Origin: Corbicula japonica
Taxonomy: Eukaryota; Mollusca; Bivalvia; Venerida; Cyrenidae
DNA: 64,000 nt
Assembly: GCA_038501625.1 (NCBI GenBank)
Contig: JAZAYU010000001.1
Location: forward strand, 4,543,457-4,607,456
Direction: 5' to 3'
Below are positions 10,552 to 21,450 of the stretch, one piece after another. Positions within the stretch are counted from its first letter, which is position 1. Each line of letters begins with the position of its first letter. A program made the translations under genes and the position numbers. A model generated the notes under the pieces. That model saw nothing but the letters and a program-made list of their open reading frames with translations, ran no database searches and had not been told where the DNA came from.

Positions 10552-11088
10552 TGTAAGGAACTATCACATGTTATCAATCTGACGCTTTTATCACATATTG
10601 TTTACATGTGCTTTAGGTCTTACTTTTCTTAATCTGTCAAAATCTCAATTGTTAAGTTGTAAATGTCAATTTTTGAAAAAGGTATATAAACAGAATTTTC
10701 TAGGTAAACAACAACAAAAACTTTGTGAAGGAATTAGCTAAAACTTTGTGACTAAATTAATAATACTTTGTGAAAACTTTGTGAACTGTTAAAGAGACTT
10801 TGTGAACTTTAAAAGTAAAAAGGGAAATTAAGCTAAAAATCTTAAGACATTACTTTGTGAATCAAAAATTATTAGTTGTAAAATTGTTATTGTGGATTTA
10901 TTTTATAAACCGCAAATAAAAGCTTAGAAACCTTAAAAGACTTTGTGTAGAACAACCACTCTGTGTAAAACAACAATAAACCCGTGTAACACCAGCTGCT
11001 CAAATAAGCACTCACTGCAGAAGAAGAGATTAACAACCGTTACGCAAAAGTCGTTATACACTGAAAGCTCTTCATAATACATCTTACA
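10552..11088 (+). mobile_element. Candidate solo LTR
   Basis: The block begins TGTAAGGAAC and ends CATCTTACA, giving TG...CA and an inverted TGTAAG/CTTACA terminus. It contains a TATA box (GGTATATAAAC at about 10680) and AATAAA signals at about 10914 and 10975, the layout of U3-R-U5. The R-like part repeats ACTTTGTGAA about six times. No matching 5-bp target duplication, primer-binding site or second LTR was found, so this could be chance. Confidence 0.33.
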
Positions 11089-11385
11089 ACCTTGATCAGT
11101 TTTGGTTAAAAAGTAAAACAACAAATGATGATTTGTTTCTTTATTTTACTGTTAAACATTCGATACACATCTCTTTAAATTCGTCGATTCCGAGAGAGGC
11201 AGTGCCTTAGTTCATATTACTTTAAAAGTAAGCCATCTTGCTTCTCTTGGGTAAGTTTAGAAATTGAAGTGTTTGGATATATACATATTTTAATGAGAAT
11301 ATATCATTGATGTTATTTTAAACTTGAATAAAGCGTAAAATTTCAATTCATCTTACAATATATAATTTTAGGACTTTTGTTTATA

Positions 11386-11387
<2 letters not shown>
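11089..11387. other. Intergenic, no gene seen
   Basis: AT-rich, nothing recognised. Confidence 0.4.

Positions 11388-11469
<82 letters not shown>
11388..11469. repeat. (TA)n microsatellite
   Basis: An uninterrupted TA dinucleotide run of about 40 units. It lies about 330 bp upstream of the C1q-domain gene start codon and is expected to be length-polymorphic. Confidence 0.97.
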
Positions 11470-11472
<3 letters not shown>

Positions 11473-11801
11473 GTCGGACGTTTACGATAGTATGAATACA
11501 TAAATATCGGCCCAGTGGTTGGCAAGAACATAACATGAAACTTTTCTCAAAACATGCATTTAATTTCTAAAATAGAAAAAAAATAGAATGGCATTCGTGC
11601 ACATGAAGTTAAAACGCTCCGAATGAAATCCAAAAAGCGGTCAAAAGCCTAGCGCCAATTATACGAGGCTCGTAACGGCGTTGTGTCTGTTTGCGTTCCT
11701 CTTATCTTTAAAGTGAAATGTGCCAGTATATGAAGTTAAATGCTCTTATCATTCGTCACTGTTGATTTCTACTTATAAGTCCAAAGAAAAATCTCTAAAA
11801 C

Positions 11802-12108
11802 ATGAAATTATATATTCTTTTGAGTGTCTTACCTCTGTATATTGTGCCAGTCACGTTCGCTGGTGACAGTGCAGAGCTATTTGCTTTTCTCATAGACAAA
11901 ATCGAAAAACTGGAATTAAATGATATTGAAAACAAACGAGAAATCAGCAGTATGAAAATGGAATTCAAAAAGAAAGAATCTTATCTTCAGAATCAAATAG
12001 ATCAATTAAGCAGACAGGTTAATAAACAAGAAGTTCCCCGGACGCTAGTGGAAGGAGACGTCTTGGGTCCGAAGGATGCTATTAAGAGAGAAATAAACCC
12101 ATCAACAG
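11802..12108 (+). CDS. C1q-domain gene exon 1 (signal peptide, coiled coil)
   Basis: ATG at 11802 begins a typical signal sequence. The exon codes for 102 residues plus one base. The reading frame stays open past the donor to 12230, into a family A palindrome. Intron retention would give a short secreted coiled-coil protein without a C1q head; that form is not favoured because the GT-AG junction fits the C1q frame exactly. Confidence 0.9.
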
Positions 12109-12823
12109 GTACATATTCGAATTTAATTATAATATACAGTGCCCAAGGTTATAAAACTGAGCATGGAAACCAGTCTCAAATCTCAAGCAGACCAGTCGCC
12201 ATTTCAGCCAATCAGATGCTTGAGATTTGAGACTGGTTTCCATGCTCAGTTTTATAACCTTGGGCACTGTTTATTCATTGAAAATAGTGAAATTTAAGCG
12301 AGAATTCACCGTCAACATAGGTACGGCAAGTACCGCATACCGTTCCTTACTTACTGTCGATAGACGACGTCAATGATAACGTCCAGACAGACTGGACTAC
12401 CGTCAAAAATAACGTCATCATTAGAGCTGCTTATATACAACTAGTCATATGACTGTTCCTTTGTCTTTACTTTAACTCGATAAGGTTTTTTTTCGAGGGT
12501 GCGACCAGTATATATCCAGATCAGCCGGCTTATCTTGGCTGTCAATTTTGGATCTACACTGATCGCTTCTTAGTCAGAAATAACCTAAGGAATCGAAAAG
12601 CGAATAGTGTAGCAATGTTCCACGGAGTAAATTGTCAATATTCAATGACTATCTGATGGATCATTTTGTTGTTGTTGTTTTCATGTTTGTTTTTGTTTGT
12701 TGTTGTTGTTTTGTTTTCCTTTTTAGGCAGGGGTGGGCGGGGTGTTATAGACTTTGCATTTGCTACTGTATGCATTTACTGTTATCATTGTTTGTTTTTG
12801 TTTGTTGTTGTTGTTGTTGTTGT

Positions 12824-12866
<43 letters not shown>

Positions 12867-13410
12867 TTGTTGATGTTGCTGTTTGTATAGTTGTTTTCGT
12901 TTTGCATAGGTTTACTATTCCAGTGTTATTGTATCATTGTATGTTACTGAAATTTGTTTACTTCTATTCTCAGTTCGTAGAAATGTGGAGCAAGAGGTCG
13001 CCTTTTATGCCACCCACTCGCAGCACGACGTTCAGCACCTCGGTGCCAACGAAATCATCGTCTTTGACAGTGTAGTAACCAACGTTGGCCACGCGTATAA
13101 TCCTCATCTAGGTGGCTTCGTCGCTCCGGTTGACGGAACTTACGTTTTTCACGTAACCATGATGGGAAAAGACGTTACAGTGAACTATTACAGTGCTTGC
13201 ATTGACGTCGATGGTGTTGGCTACTCTGAATTCTGGGTGCTTCCGTACGAACAGTCCTCTCATATGTTTGTTAAAGAGCTGAAGGCCGGATCTACAGTGT
13301 CTGTCAAGAACACTCGAGTAGACGATGGCTTCATCGGCCAGCATTTTTCTGCTTTCTCGGGATTCTTGTTGTACCAGCATTTCTCTGACCCCGGAGTTGT
13401 TGGAAAATAA
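11802..13410 (+). CDS. Secreted coiled-coil C1q-domain protein (two exons)
   Basis: Joining 11802-12108 and 12974-13410 gives 247 aa. Residues 1-20 are a signal peptide (hydrophobic LLSVLPLYIVPV, likely cleavage after VTFA). Residues about 26-75 form a heptad-rich coiled coil (IDKIEKLELNDIENKREIS and on). Residues about 109-240 are a C1q domain: VAFYATHS start, aromatic-rich GGFVAPVDGTYVFHV strand, and FSAFSGFLLYQ end. The exon 1 donor is CAACAG|GTACAT and the exon 2 acceptor TTCTATTCTCAG|TTCG. Phase 1 matches on both sides. C1q domains form trimers, and in bivalves such soluble proteins act as pattern-recognition lectins; ligand and role here are inferred. The coiled coil replaces the collagen stalk, as in most molluscan C1qDC proteins. 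AATAAA signals are at 13407 (overlapping the stop) and 13575. Confidence 0.92.
12137..12269. mobile_element. Palindromic MITE family A, copy 1 (in C1q intron)
   Basis: Starts CAGTGCCCAAGGTTATAAAA and ends with the exact inverse, CCTTGGGCACTG. The arms carry CTGAGCATGGAAACCAGTCT and CAAATCTCAAGC. The centre is shorter than in other copies: the left arm is truncated at CAAGCAGACCAGTCGCC. The intron therefore carries a strong hairpin. Confidence 0.9.
12503..12615. repeat. MITE family B, partial copy
   Basis: ATCCAGATCAGCCGGC, GGATCTACACTGATCGC and AGAAATAACCTAAGGAATC match the core of family B. The CCCTTT termini are not recognisable, so this is a decayed copy inside the C1q intron. Confidence 0.6.
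12666..12866 (+). repeat. (GTT)n and (GCT)n triplet repeats in C1q intron
   Basis: GTT runs at about 12667-12710 and 12801-12825 and a run of about 12 GCT units at about 12830-12864. Apparent poly-Cys/poly-Val/poly-Ala ORFs here are products of the repeat. The tract lies about 110 bp before the exon 2 acceptor and adds T-rich sequence upstream of it. Confidence 0.92.
12974..13410 (+). CDS. C1q-domain gene exon 2 (C1q head)
   Basis: The acceptor AG at 12972-12973 follows a pyrimidine-rich tract. The exon contributes residues 103-247 and contains the complete C1q jelly-roll domain in one exon, as is usual for molluscan C1qDC genes. The stop is at 13408-13410. Confidence 0.92.
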
Positions 13411-13499
13411 ATTACTTATTATCATTATTTGTCCGCTTTTACAAAATATTTTCGTCATACTCGCATTCGGATCTAAGATTATTGATTATTCTCAAATCC

Positions 13500-14223
13500 G
13501 TTGTCAGTATTTAATGTAACATAAGTTAAGTTCTCTGTGAATTAATTACATATTGCACACAAAATAATTTGTTTAATAAATTTGTGATGTAGACAAATCA
13601 TTTAAATAAATGATAAAATAAATTGTTACTTTACTTAAAGCAAGGCTTGAGAAATTTTTTTCGATTCTCATTACATGACATGTGTGCCTATGACAGATAG
13701 ATAGTTTTAAATTTGATCCTTAATTGGTTTTAGTTTAAACGATATTTTTACCATATGGCATGTTACAAGTACATAAACAAATGTTGAAGTAATAAGGTAT
13801 GAAAATCTGGAAACACGTTTCAGAATGAATTATGTTAATCCGCTTACTCTGTTGAACAAAATAGCCTTTAGGCGGTAGCGTGCATTTAATGTTCACTAAT
13901 TTTCTTGAGAGTATGGAACAAACGTTTTCTGAATTGACAACGTGTTGGTCTGTTCAACTTGTTGCCTTTTAACCTTTTAAGAGCCTTTGTTCCAAGTTCT
14001 TGTACTAGACAGTCCCTTGTAAGAGCAAAACTGAAATAACGTACAAAGGAGAAGAGTCGTACATATATAGAGAGATGAGAACAAATTATGCGAATGGGGC
14101 AACAAATTTATAAATCAAATTAAAAAACAATTTCATGCCAAGTTCGATAAGCCTTTACAAGGCCAGGAATGGTAATACATGTATTTTTGCCCGCGTGAGC
14201 GCATCAAGTAAACAGTACAAAAT
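13500..14223. other. 3' flank of the C1q gene, no further gene seen
   Basis: AT-rich, with several AATAAA words at 13575-13620 that could serve as polyadenylation signals. No other feature is recognised. Confidence 0.45.
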
Positions 14224-14497
14224 ATGGTATACCATTTGGGTCAAAAGTTAGTGTTCAGGTGCACCTATATTTCAAATATAGGTGCACCTACAATTTTTAT
14301 AGGTGCACCTTTACTTTTTATAGGTGCACCTATATTTATAGGTGCACCTATACATTGAAATGGAGGTGCACCTATATTTATAGGTGCACCTATACCTTGA
14401 AATGGAGGTGCACCTTTATTTACAGGTGCACCTATACCTTGAAATGGAGGTGCACCTATAAATATAGGTGCACCTGTAAATTTATAGGTGCACCTAC
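14224..14497 (+). repeat. AGGTGCACCT palindrome array 1
   Basis: About 12 copies of the perfect palindrome AGGTGCACCT lie between 14257 and 14495. Spacing alternates between short TATTTATA-type and longer TATACCTTGAAATGG-type linkers. The left flank is ATGGTATACCATTTGGGTCA. Array 2 at 21473-21702 is the same element inverted. Apparent GAP(I/P)-repeat proteins on both strands are artefacts. Confidence 0.93.
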
Positions 14498-14834
14498 AAC
14501 AAATGAAGAGATTTTCCATCAACCAATAAGATTGTCCGTTTCATACGATAGTTTAAAGTTTTCGTAAAGCACTAAGCTACTTCGTTATGAATCAGCAATA
14601 TTTATACATCTCTGCAATTAGATATAAGAATTTTTGTGAGTTTATAAAAAATATTCTCTGTTTGCTTGCACGTGAACATCGAATATGAGTTGAAATCCGT
14701 ATTCGTTTTACATGTAATAAGGTTTTCATAATTTCAAATAGAATTGTATAAATTGATTAGACTTTCTTAAAGTTCATAAAGCCAAAATTTCGGAAAAAGT
14801 TTGGTATTTGAATAATGCTACATTTGCAAGAAAA
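14498..14834. other. Intergenic, no gene seen
   Basis: AT-rich, nothing recognised. Confidence 0.4.
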
Positions 14835-14839
14835 ACCAT

Positions 14840-15036
14840 TTAACCCTTTAAGGCATATATACACTTTAATTGCATGGGTGAACAGTGTAGATCCAGATCA
14901 GACGACATATCCTTGCCGTCAGATAAGGATATACACTGCTTTTCAGACTAATTACATTATTTCTGATACAGACCGGAAAATGCTGATCCAGATCAGACAG
15001 TATGGATGTGCCAGATATCTGGATCTACACATAATT
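14840..15036. repeat. MITE family B copy
   Basis: AACCCTTTAAGGCATATATA, then GTGTAGATCCAGATCAGACG, then GGATGTGCCAGATATCTGGA and GATCTACACA. The layout is that of family B, but this copy is diverged and its right terminus is degraded. Confidence 0.65.
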
Positions 15037-16555
15037 TCAAATTGAATTGTATGAATTTATTACACTTTCTTAAAAGTTTACAAATTCACATTTCTGAGAA
15101 AACAACAACAACAAAACAATGTTAAAAACAGTGTTATATGGGTTTTTTTTATTTTAAAAAATCAAGCAATGGTACTATTTACTGTTTTATTATTGGACGC
15201 AAAAATACCATAAGGACCATATATTTATTGCATATATAACTAATTTAATTTTTACTTTTTTCCTATAATTTTTATTTTATGCTTTAATATAACAAACAAA
15301 ATTAATTTAGTGATACAAGAATATTCAGAAATTTACACAGAAATGCCATGTACATGTATAAAGTATCATCAACACCAACTCTGCTGCATGGTTACTGATA
15401 AACCTTGTTAATTAAACATTCACCTCTTTCGAATTTACGCAATTAGAGAAGGTTAATAGGGTCATGCGGTCAAACTGAGGGCATTTCTGGACAGTTGTGT
15501 AGAAATATTGAAAAGTGGAAATTTGCTGCATGATTACGGGAAAACGATTACCAGTAGTCCAGTATACGTAATTACAAACATTTAGCGGCTTAAACTGTTT
15601 GCAGAGCCAGATTAAATAAACTGATATTTATCATTCTGAAGTATCTCAATTTGTCTAATAACGAACATTATATGCCCATGAATTATTATGTTTATACTAG
15701 CGATGATTGGCAGAGATCCTTTGGATGTACTGGAAAAAAATCAAACCATACCAATCTGTTACAGGAGAGTTTCGTAATACTAGTTTTAGAGATAGTACTT
15801 TACATATCAAACGCAAGTGATCCCAGATGTAGATGGGACGTTACCAGCTAGTGCTTCAAGTGTTTTAAAAGTATGAATTGCATTTATCTGTACAAACTAT
15901 TTTGTTCAAATAAATTTATTACGAGAATGTATATACCTTGGCAGAAGACATCTCCGATGTTATTACTACCTTAATTAAGATGTAGTCTTTTTACTGAGTC
16001 ACCGTGCCTGGTTTATTTTCCCCCTTTATTTTACTTAAATAGTAAAACGTAATCTTTAAAGAGTTTAAGTCTAAATACTGTTTTTGTGAACTAATGTGTT
16101 ATCATTTAATTTGGCTGGTAGAAAATTCCATAAATTACATTTTAGCATGAGCATAAATTTGCACAGTAATGTAAGCTTTTTAGATTATGCTATAATTTCG
16201 TTGGGATTTCAATTCATGCACTTTCCCTAGCGCAAAATATGCGAAAATTAAAACCACGCAAAATAAAACGATAACACAGTAAAATGTATAAATAAATAAA
16301 CATTTAAATTAATCTAAGCGATAAGATTTTGTTTGAAGTTAAAATCGACGTCTTAATATCCTGAAAATATATTAAAACTGAATTTCCTGAAAATATATTT
16401 AAACTGAAATGTACTCATATGTAAGAAGGAATTATGTTTTACAACGTTGAATCAGGTGATCTATATTTTAAGATTATACATTAACATTTGAAATCAGTAA
16501 TATTGCATCAAACAGAAACAGCATTGAAACTGCATGCTTACATCGGAGTCGTCAT
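15037..16555. other. Gene-free AT-rich DNA
   Basis: About 1.5 kb without recognised features. The 66-codon frame at 15651-15851 has no motif and is not called. Confidence 0.45.
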
Positions 16556-16560
16556 ATATC

Positions 16561-17740
16561 CAGGCGCGTAGGAGCGACTTGAACATTGGGGTCGCGGAAG
16601 AAATGATTTTGGCTGCATACATTTTATCATTGATATGTCGATATCATAAGGTTCTTATTTTATAAAACAAATATTTGTAGTAATTGGTGTATATAAAACG
16701 TTTAAATCATCATATTCGAGTACTGAACTACTACAATCAACAATAAGATCACGGTTCGTAAATTAGACGTCTATTCTTACAATAATATGGATCTTCAAAT
16801 GCAAAAGTAATAATTGTACAAAGATCTGATAACAAAAGATGCATCCATAATAGTGTCGTATCCATATCTCCTGAATATTCCATAGGAAATGATGTTAGTT
16901 TTATGAAATAAAATACACTTAACCAAAGTTCTAACTACATCGATCATAAAATTTTAATGTTTCCGCATATAATTGGAGTGCACTGTTCAAATTTGAAACA
17001 CATTAAGAACTATCATTTTTACATCTTTTTATGAAATTGCCATTAAAATCCCCCTGTGCATTGATAAACCAGCGACATTTTATCGAGGTGAGTCTACCAA
17101 AAAACACAAAATTGACCTCGGCGTTTGTCAATCGACTAAAACTGTCGAAAAATCTTCTGTGTAACAGCTAAGCAATCGCGTTATTACAGAATTGCTTAGA
17201 TTTGTTCAAAACTACGTAAGAATCCATATTTAAATAAGGAGACAAGAGTTTTCGTTAACAGATACTATACCACCCGCTATTGAAAATTTTGTGACTGGTC
17301 TTAACCCCCCTTTATTAATTGCATGTGGTATCGAAACGGATGTAGCCCATGAAATTGTATGATTCTGAAAATGATGTATCTTATTATGTTCCAAGTTTGG
17401 AGAGTATATGTCGCGCTACTTATTTCGATACATTTAACTGGGATTAGCTCCTTATTAAAGCTTTCAATCGGTACCTACATTCGGCCGTTGTTTTAACACC
17501 CTTAGGCAATCCCGCGACACATCACCGTTTCCTTGACGTTGACACTTGACAGTATATGAGCTAAGCCGATAACGATGTTTAGGTGAAAACGACGATATGG
17601 CAAGATTTTACTGTTTATGGCATTTTATCGCCATAAAACCTTATTTTGAAGTCTTTGCCGCCGGGTCCGCGACTTGCCGAAATATTGGGGCGGCGACAGC
17701 GGCTCCTGCGGCTCCTGCGGCCCCTGCTCCTACGCGCCTG
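16561..17740. mobile_element. 1.18-kb TIR element, 5-bp target duplication
   Basis: Perfect 15-bp terminal inverted repeats CAGGCGCGTAGGAGC / GCTCCTACGCGCCTG are flanked by ATATC on both sides (16556-16560 and 17741-17745). The right end is G/C-rich with triplet-like GGCTCCTGC units, while the body is AT-rich. No transposase is recognisable. CAGG termini suggest hAT-like, but a 5-bp duplication is atypical; the superfamily is left open. A diverged, inverted, partial copy lies at 21036-21290. Confidence 0.83.
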
Positions 17741-17799
17741 ATATCATAGTTGGATAAGAGGTCTGCGTTTTCTGGATGAGAACTTCTCTGGAGTCTGAA

Positions 17800-17962
17800 G
17801 TCATCCATGCCGTCTTATCAGAATCTACACTGTTCGCATTTTGGTCAGAAATAACGAAATAAATCCAAAAGTGAACAGTGAAGATCGTGATCAGACGGCA
17901 CTGATGTGACGGTTAACCTGGATCTACACATATAAGATAATCTATTGAGGAAAGGGTTAACT
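17800..17962. repeat. MITE family B copy (left end lost)
   Basis: ATCTACACTGTTCGCATTTT, GGTCAGAAATAACGAAAT and GATCAGACGGCAC lead to the right terminus GAGGAAAGGGTTAA at about 17948-17961. Confidence 0.7.
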
Positions 17963-18600
17963 TAATTTTAATTCAGCAGGCTTGCCAAAACCTTTTCATT
18001 AAAAATACGGAGATTTTGTCTGAATGTGTTGATGATGACGACGATGATGATTTTGTTGTTTGTTGATGATTTTGTTGTTTGTTGTTGTTGTTGTTTAAAT
18101 GTCAAGTTGTTGCTGTAAACTTTGACTGTGACTTAACAAAAATGATGATGTTGGTGGTGTTGTTCTAATATCTTGTTGCTGCTGTTAAATATGATTGTGA
18201 CTGACAAACATGATGATGAAGATGTACTTTTGTTTTAACTTTTCGGCCAGTTTATAGATGATTTATAGATCATGGTTGGTTTCAATATTCCAAGCAATAT
18301 AGATTTGGATATCAGTGTTAAATCACCCAAAGGATATATTTTCTGCTTTTTAAAATTTTGCATTTGGCGTTGTCTGTGATGTGCAGGATTTATATTTATA
18401 TTGATCCCTTGTCAAAATTCTATTCTCTTTATTATCCGCCCATTGTTTTCTCGTTTAGGGCAAACCTATTTGTTTATCTGGGGACCATTGACGCTGAACA
18501 TGGAATTGTATTAATCTGAAAATACCGCACGGAAGTTCCATGTCCACCGCCATATGTTTTACACCATCGTTTGGGATGAATCAAATTTATATTGTTTATT
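17963..18600. other. GTT/GAT-rich low-complexity DNA
   Basis: GATGATGACGACGATGATGA and GTTGTTTGTTGATGATTT tracts occur at about 18025-18110, with similar words again near 18140-18220. No gene is seen. Confidence 0.6.
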
Positions 18601-18745
18601 GGTGTAAATATTGAGTTGCGCTCAACCAGGGGCTAGAAGGCGTGGGCAGTATTATGCATTTCCATTACTGCCCATGAACAGGCTCAATCAAACCGAGCCT
18701 GCATTTTTTTTCATATTGTCGTGTTCGGTGGCTTTCATAGTTTCT
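18601..18745 (+). repeat. 150-bp dispersed repeat, copy 1
   Basis: The stretch from TTGAGTTGCGCTCAACC to GTCGTGTTCGGTGGCTTTCA is repeated at 20424-20566. It contains internal inverted repeats: GAGTTGCGCTC, GGGCAGTATTATGCA / CCATTACTGCCC, and CAGGCTC...GAGCCTG. No polymerase III promoter boxes were found. Confidence 0.85.
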
Positions 18746-19535
18746 ATAGTGACCCCTCGGCATTGCCAGTATTGACCCGGGTCATTATTCGAATAACACT
18801 AATTGACAAGAAATGAATTACTGAACTTGATTCCAAGCCGTGTTTTGCTAGAACTTTAGTTCAAACTTGTGTTTATTGACTTTAAAAATAGTGGGTTTTT
18901 TTCAAAATATTTATCATTGCAAGGTTAACACATTTCAATAATTTAAGCACATACATTGATAACTACGATTGGAACGAACAATTTCACCTTGTACACTTCC
19001 TCTCCATAACAATTCTAAATAAGTACAATTGAAATGCCATAATAAATTGAAATTATATGAATTTTTCATATCGAATGTATTTTAAATAAAACTATTTTTT
19101 CCTGTACTAAGGTCGTAGGTAAAGTTAAATGGCACGAGTTACATCAAAACGAGGAAAGACAGAGAATATTTATGGATATCAGCTTTTTTACAATCTCTCT
19201 ATATCTTAATTAAAACGATTGCTTGGCTGATGAACAGCATCAAACATCATGACATTCATAAATGTGTGCGTTGGTGATATATCCGAAGTTTAGGCAGCTA
19301 TAAAATGCCGAAAAGAAACTCGATTCTTTTTAGGTTTACACTGCCTCACCCTGAACTCCAATATTATATAAAAAAGATGAAAATGGAACTATGAGGCACT
19401 GAACACGACAAACATGAACATATTGCAGATTCGATTTCGGATTGAAAAGTTCTTTTAAGGTTATGTTTCTGCTTAAACATTTAAAACTGGTTCCGAGACG
19501 CGTTTTTGTTTGTTCTTAAATTCTGATATATATAA
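18746..19535. other. Intergenic, no gene seen
   Basis: Nothing recognised beyond weak similarity of 18746-18800 to the flank of the second dispersed repeat copy. Confidence 0.4.
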
Positions 19536-20172
19536 AGTTAAGGCCACTTGGCCGCCAAGTTCAGAAAAAAAAATCATAAAATTTAAAAGCTAGTTTACAT
19601 TAACAAGTTTAGGCTGCTTTGCCGCTTTGCCACCAACTTCACAAATTATGAATTTTAACATTAGTTCTTGTTGATTTCCGTAACCTGCATTCTGCATCTA
19701 ATGCATTGAGAAATAGATTCAGATCCGTAATTGAATTTAAGTATAAATTTTTATAAACATTGAGTTTATGTCGATAAGCGAGGCCTCCAACTTCACGCTG
19801 CTAGGCCGCTAGGCCATCAAGCCAGGAATGTACCCTGCAGTGAACATGAAATGCATTTATAAATTGATTCAGAGCCTTTATTTCATTTTATTTTATTATT
19901 ATAAACGTTTATTCATAAAACCTTTAGGCCGCCAACTTCACAAACTTATGAAATCATAAAATGGGTTCATCTTCATTTTATCGGGTTATGTACGCTGCAG
20001 TGTACGTGAAATGCCTTTTGAATTTGATTTAAATTTAAGCCTTTATTTTATTTAATTATTAACTTTTTTTCATCAGACATTTAGGCTGCCAGGCCGCCAA
20101 ATTCACGTCGCTAGGACTCTACGCCGCTAGACCGCCAACTTTAGGCCGCTAGGCCACCAAGTTCACATATCT
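19536..20172 (+). repeat. Degenerate tandem array with TTTAGGCCGCCAACTTCAC motif
   Basis: Three to four diverged units of about 150-180 bp, each with AGGC(C/T)GCCAA(C/G)TTCAC, then CTGCAGTG(T/A)ACxTGAAATGC, then GATT(C/T)A...GCCTTTATTT. A G/C-rich box GCTAGGCCGCTAGGCCACC recurs at about 19800 and 20130. The copies are too diverged to be recent. Confidence 0.7.
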
Positions 20173-20423
20173 TCTTAATTCTTAGCAGTTTTTGATTATT
20201 CAAATAATAATATCTGACACCTATCTTTATTTCATAAATGTTATTTGTAAAGAAGATTTGCTAACTGTTGAAATGTTTCAGGCGAATGACTTTTGGATTA
20301 TAAATCTTTTCTCTTTATATTTTTAATAAAGGTAACCATTGTGTTGATAACATGATAATTCTGTCAAAACATGAAATTTATGAAATTAGGTTATGGATCA
20401 AAATTGTACTATTTAATGATGTA

Positions 20424-20566
20424 ATTACTGAGTTGCGCTCAACCCGGGGCTAGGCTGCGTGGGCAGTAATATGCATTCCCATTACTGCCCATGAACAGGC
20501 TCAATCAAACCGAGCCTGCAGTATTTTCATATTTGTCGTGTTCGGTTGCTTTCAAAGTTCCCTTTT
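20424..20566 (+). repeat. 150-bp dispersed repeat, copy 2
   Basis: Direct copy of 18601-18745, about 1.82 kb downstream. Here the internal palindrome GGGCAGTAATATGCATTCCC is better preserved. The two copies bracket the degenerate tandem array. Confidence 0.85.
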
Positions 20567-21035
20567 CATCTATTTATTAACCAATAGGGTCTCCTTAGTG
20601 ACCGGATCATTCGTATAATGAACACAATCATAAAGATTCTAAGATATACATGAACATTTACAAACTATGTGCATGCGGAATCTCGTGTGTGACAAATTCT
20701 TTCGAACTATTTTGTTAATTTTATAATAACTTGGACACTGTTACTTTCTAGACAAAAAGAAAATACAATTTATACAAGAAGTTTTATTGTTTATATTCTC
20801 TTACTTTACTTAACATGAGACTAACATGCGATTGTGTTGTGACGAAGAACTTAGCTTCGACACGGTGGATATTAGATCTTGTTTCTGAAATATTGATTAT
20901 GTCGTTTTACCAACATATGTTTAAATTAACATCTATTTGTGTAAAGTGTTAGAATTCTAAATTAACAATCAAATGTCTGTATCCACAAAACCATGGTACA
21001 TGCACTAGTGTTGTACTATTCGCGGTAGAGGAAAG
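20567..21035. other. Intergenic, no gene seen
   Basis: AT-rich, nothing recognised. Confidence 0.4.
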
Positions 21036-21290
21036 TGCTCGCAGGAGCCACAGTCGCGGCCCTAATATTTCGACAAGACGGTTGGCGCTTATGCCATGCA
21101 ATATTAAAACAATAAAATCGTGTCAAGATCGTCGTTTTATTCACATGAAAATCTTTATCGGCTTAGCTTATTCCAGGGTATATTTAATCAATAGTAATTA
21201 AAGAGACCCTGCTTATTCACAGTCATATTTCCACGTCCAGGAAACAGTGATGTTTCATCGCATCACATTAAACCTAACATTTGTGGGGCG
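21036..21290 (-). mobile_element. Diverged partial copy of the 16561-17740 element
   Basis: GCTCGCAGGAGCCACAGTCG, CCCTAATATTTCGACAAG, CGTCGTTTTATTCACATG, TATCGGCTTAGCTTATT and CCAGGAAACAGTGATG match, in order, the reverse complement of about 17490-17720. One terminus is lost and homology fades beyond about 21290. Confidence 0.7.
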
Positions 21291-21450
21291 TTAAATACCA
21301 CCTGGCAAAATGTACTCGATAGTAAGATTAAAGATCTAAAATGTGTAAGGCGGGCTATAACGTAGGCGCTCAAGTATTGGTATGTCAATCACGCTCAAGT
21401 ATTGGGAAATAGCGTTTTCGTTTTGTTAGCCGGTCTGTTATTGGCTAGAA

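Noticed and set aside
12632..13075. Poly-Cys/poly-Val ORF before the C1q exon
   Set aside because: Produced by GTT/GCT triplet repeats in the intron; the C1q frame joins exon 1 by an exact phase-1 splice instead.
13108..13458. 116-codon minus-strand ORF over the C1q exon
   Set aside because: Antisense shadow of a real coding exon; no similarity of its own.
14257..14497. CRISPR-like look of regularly spaced short repeats
   Set aside because: Repeats are only 10 bp, the linkers are themselves repeated, and the context is a spliced animal genome.
14259..14567. Repetitive protein GAP(I/P)-like ORFs on both strands in the AGGTGCACCT arrays
   Set aside because: The palindromic DNA repeat makes similar frames on both strands; this is DNA structure, not coding repeats.
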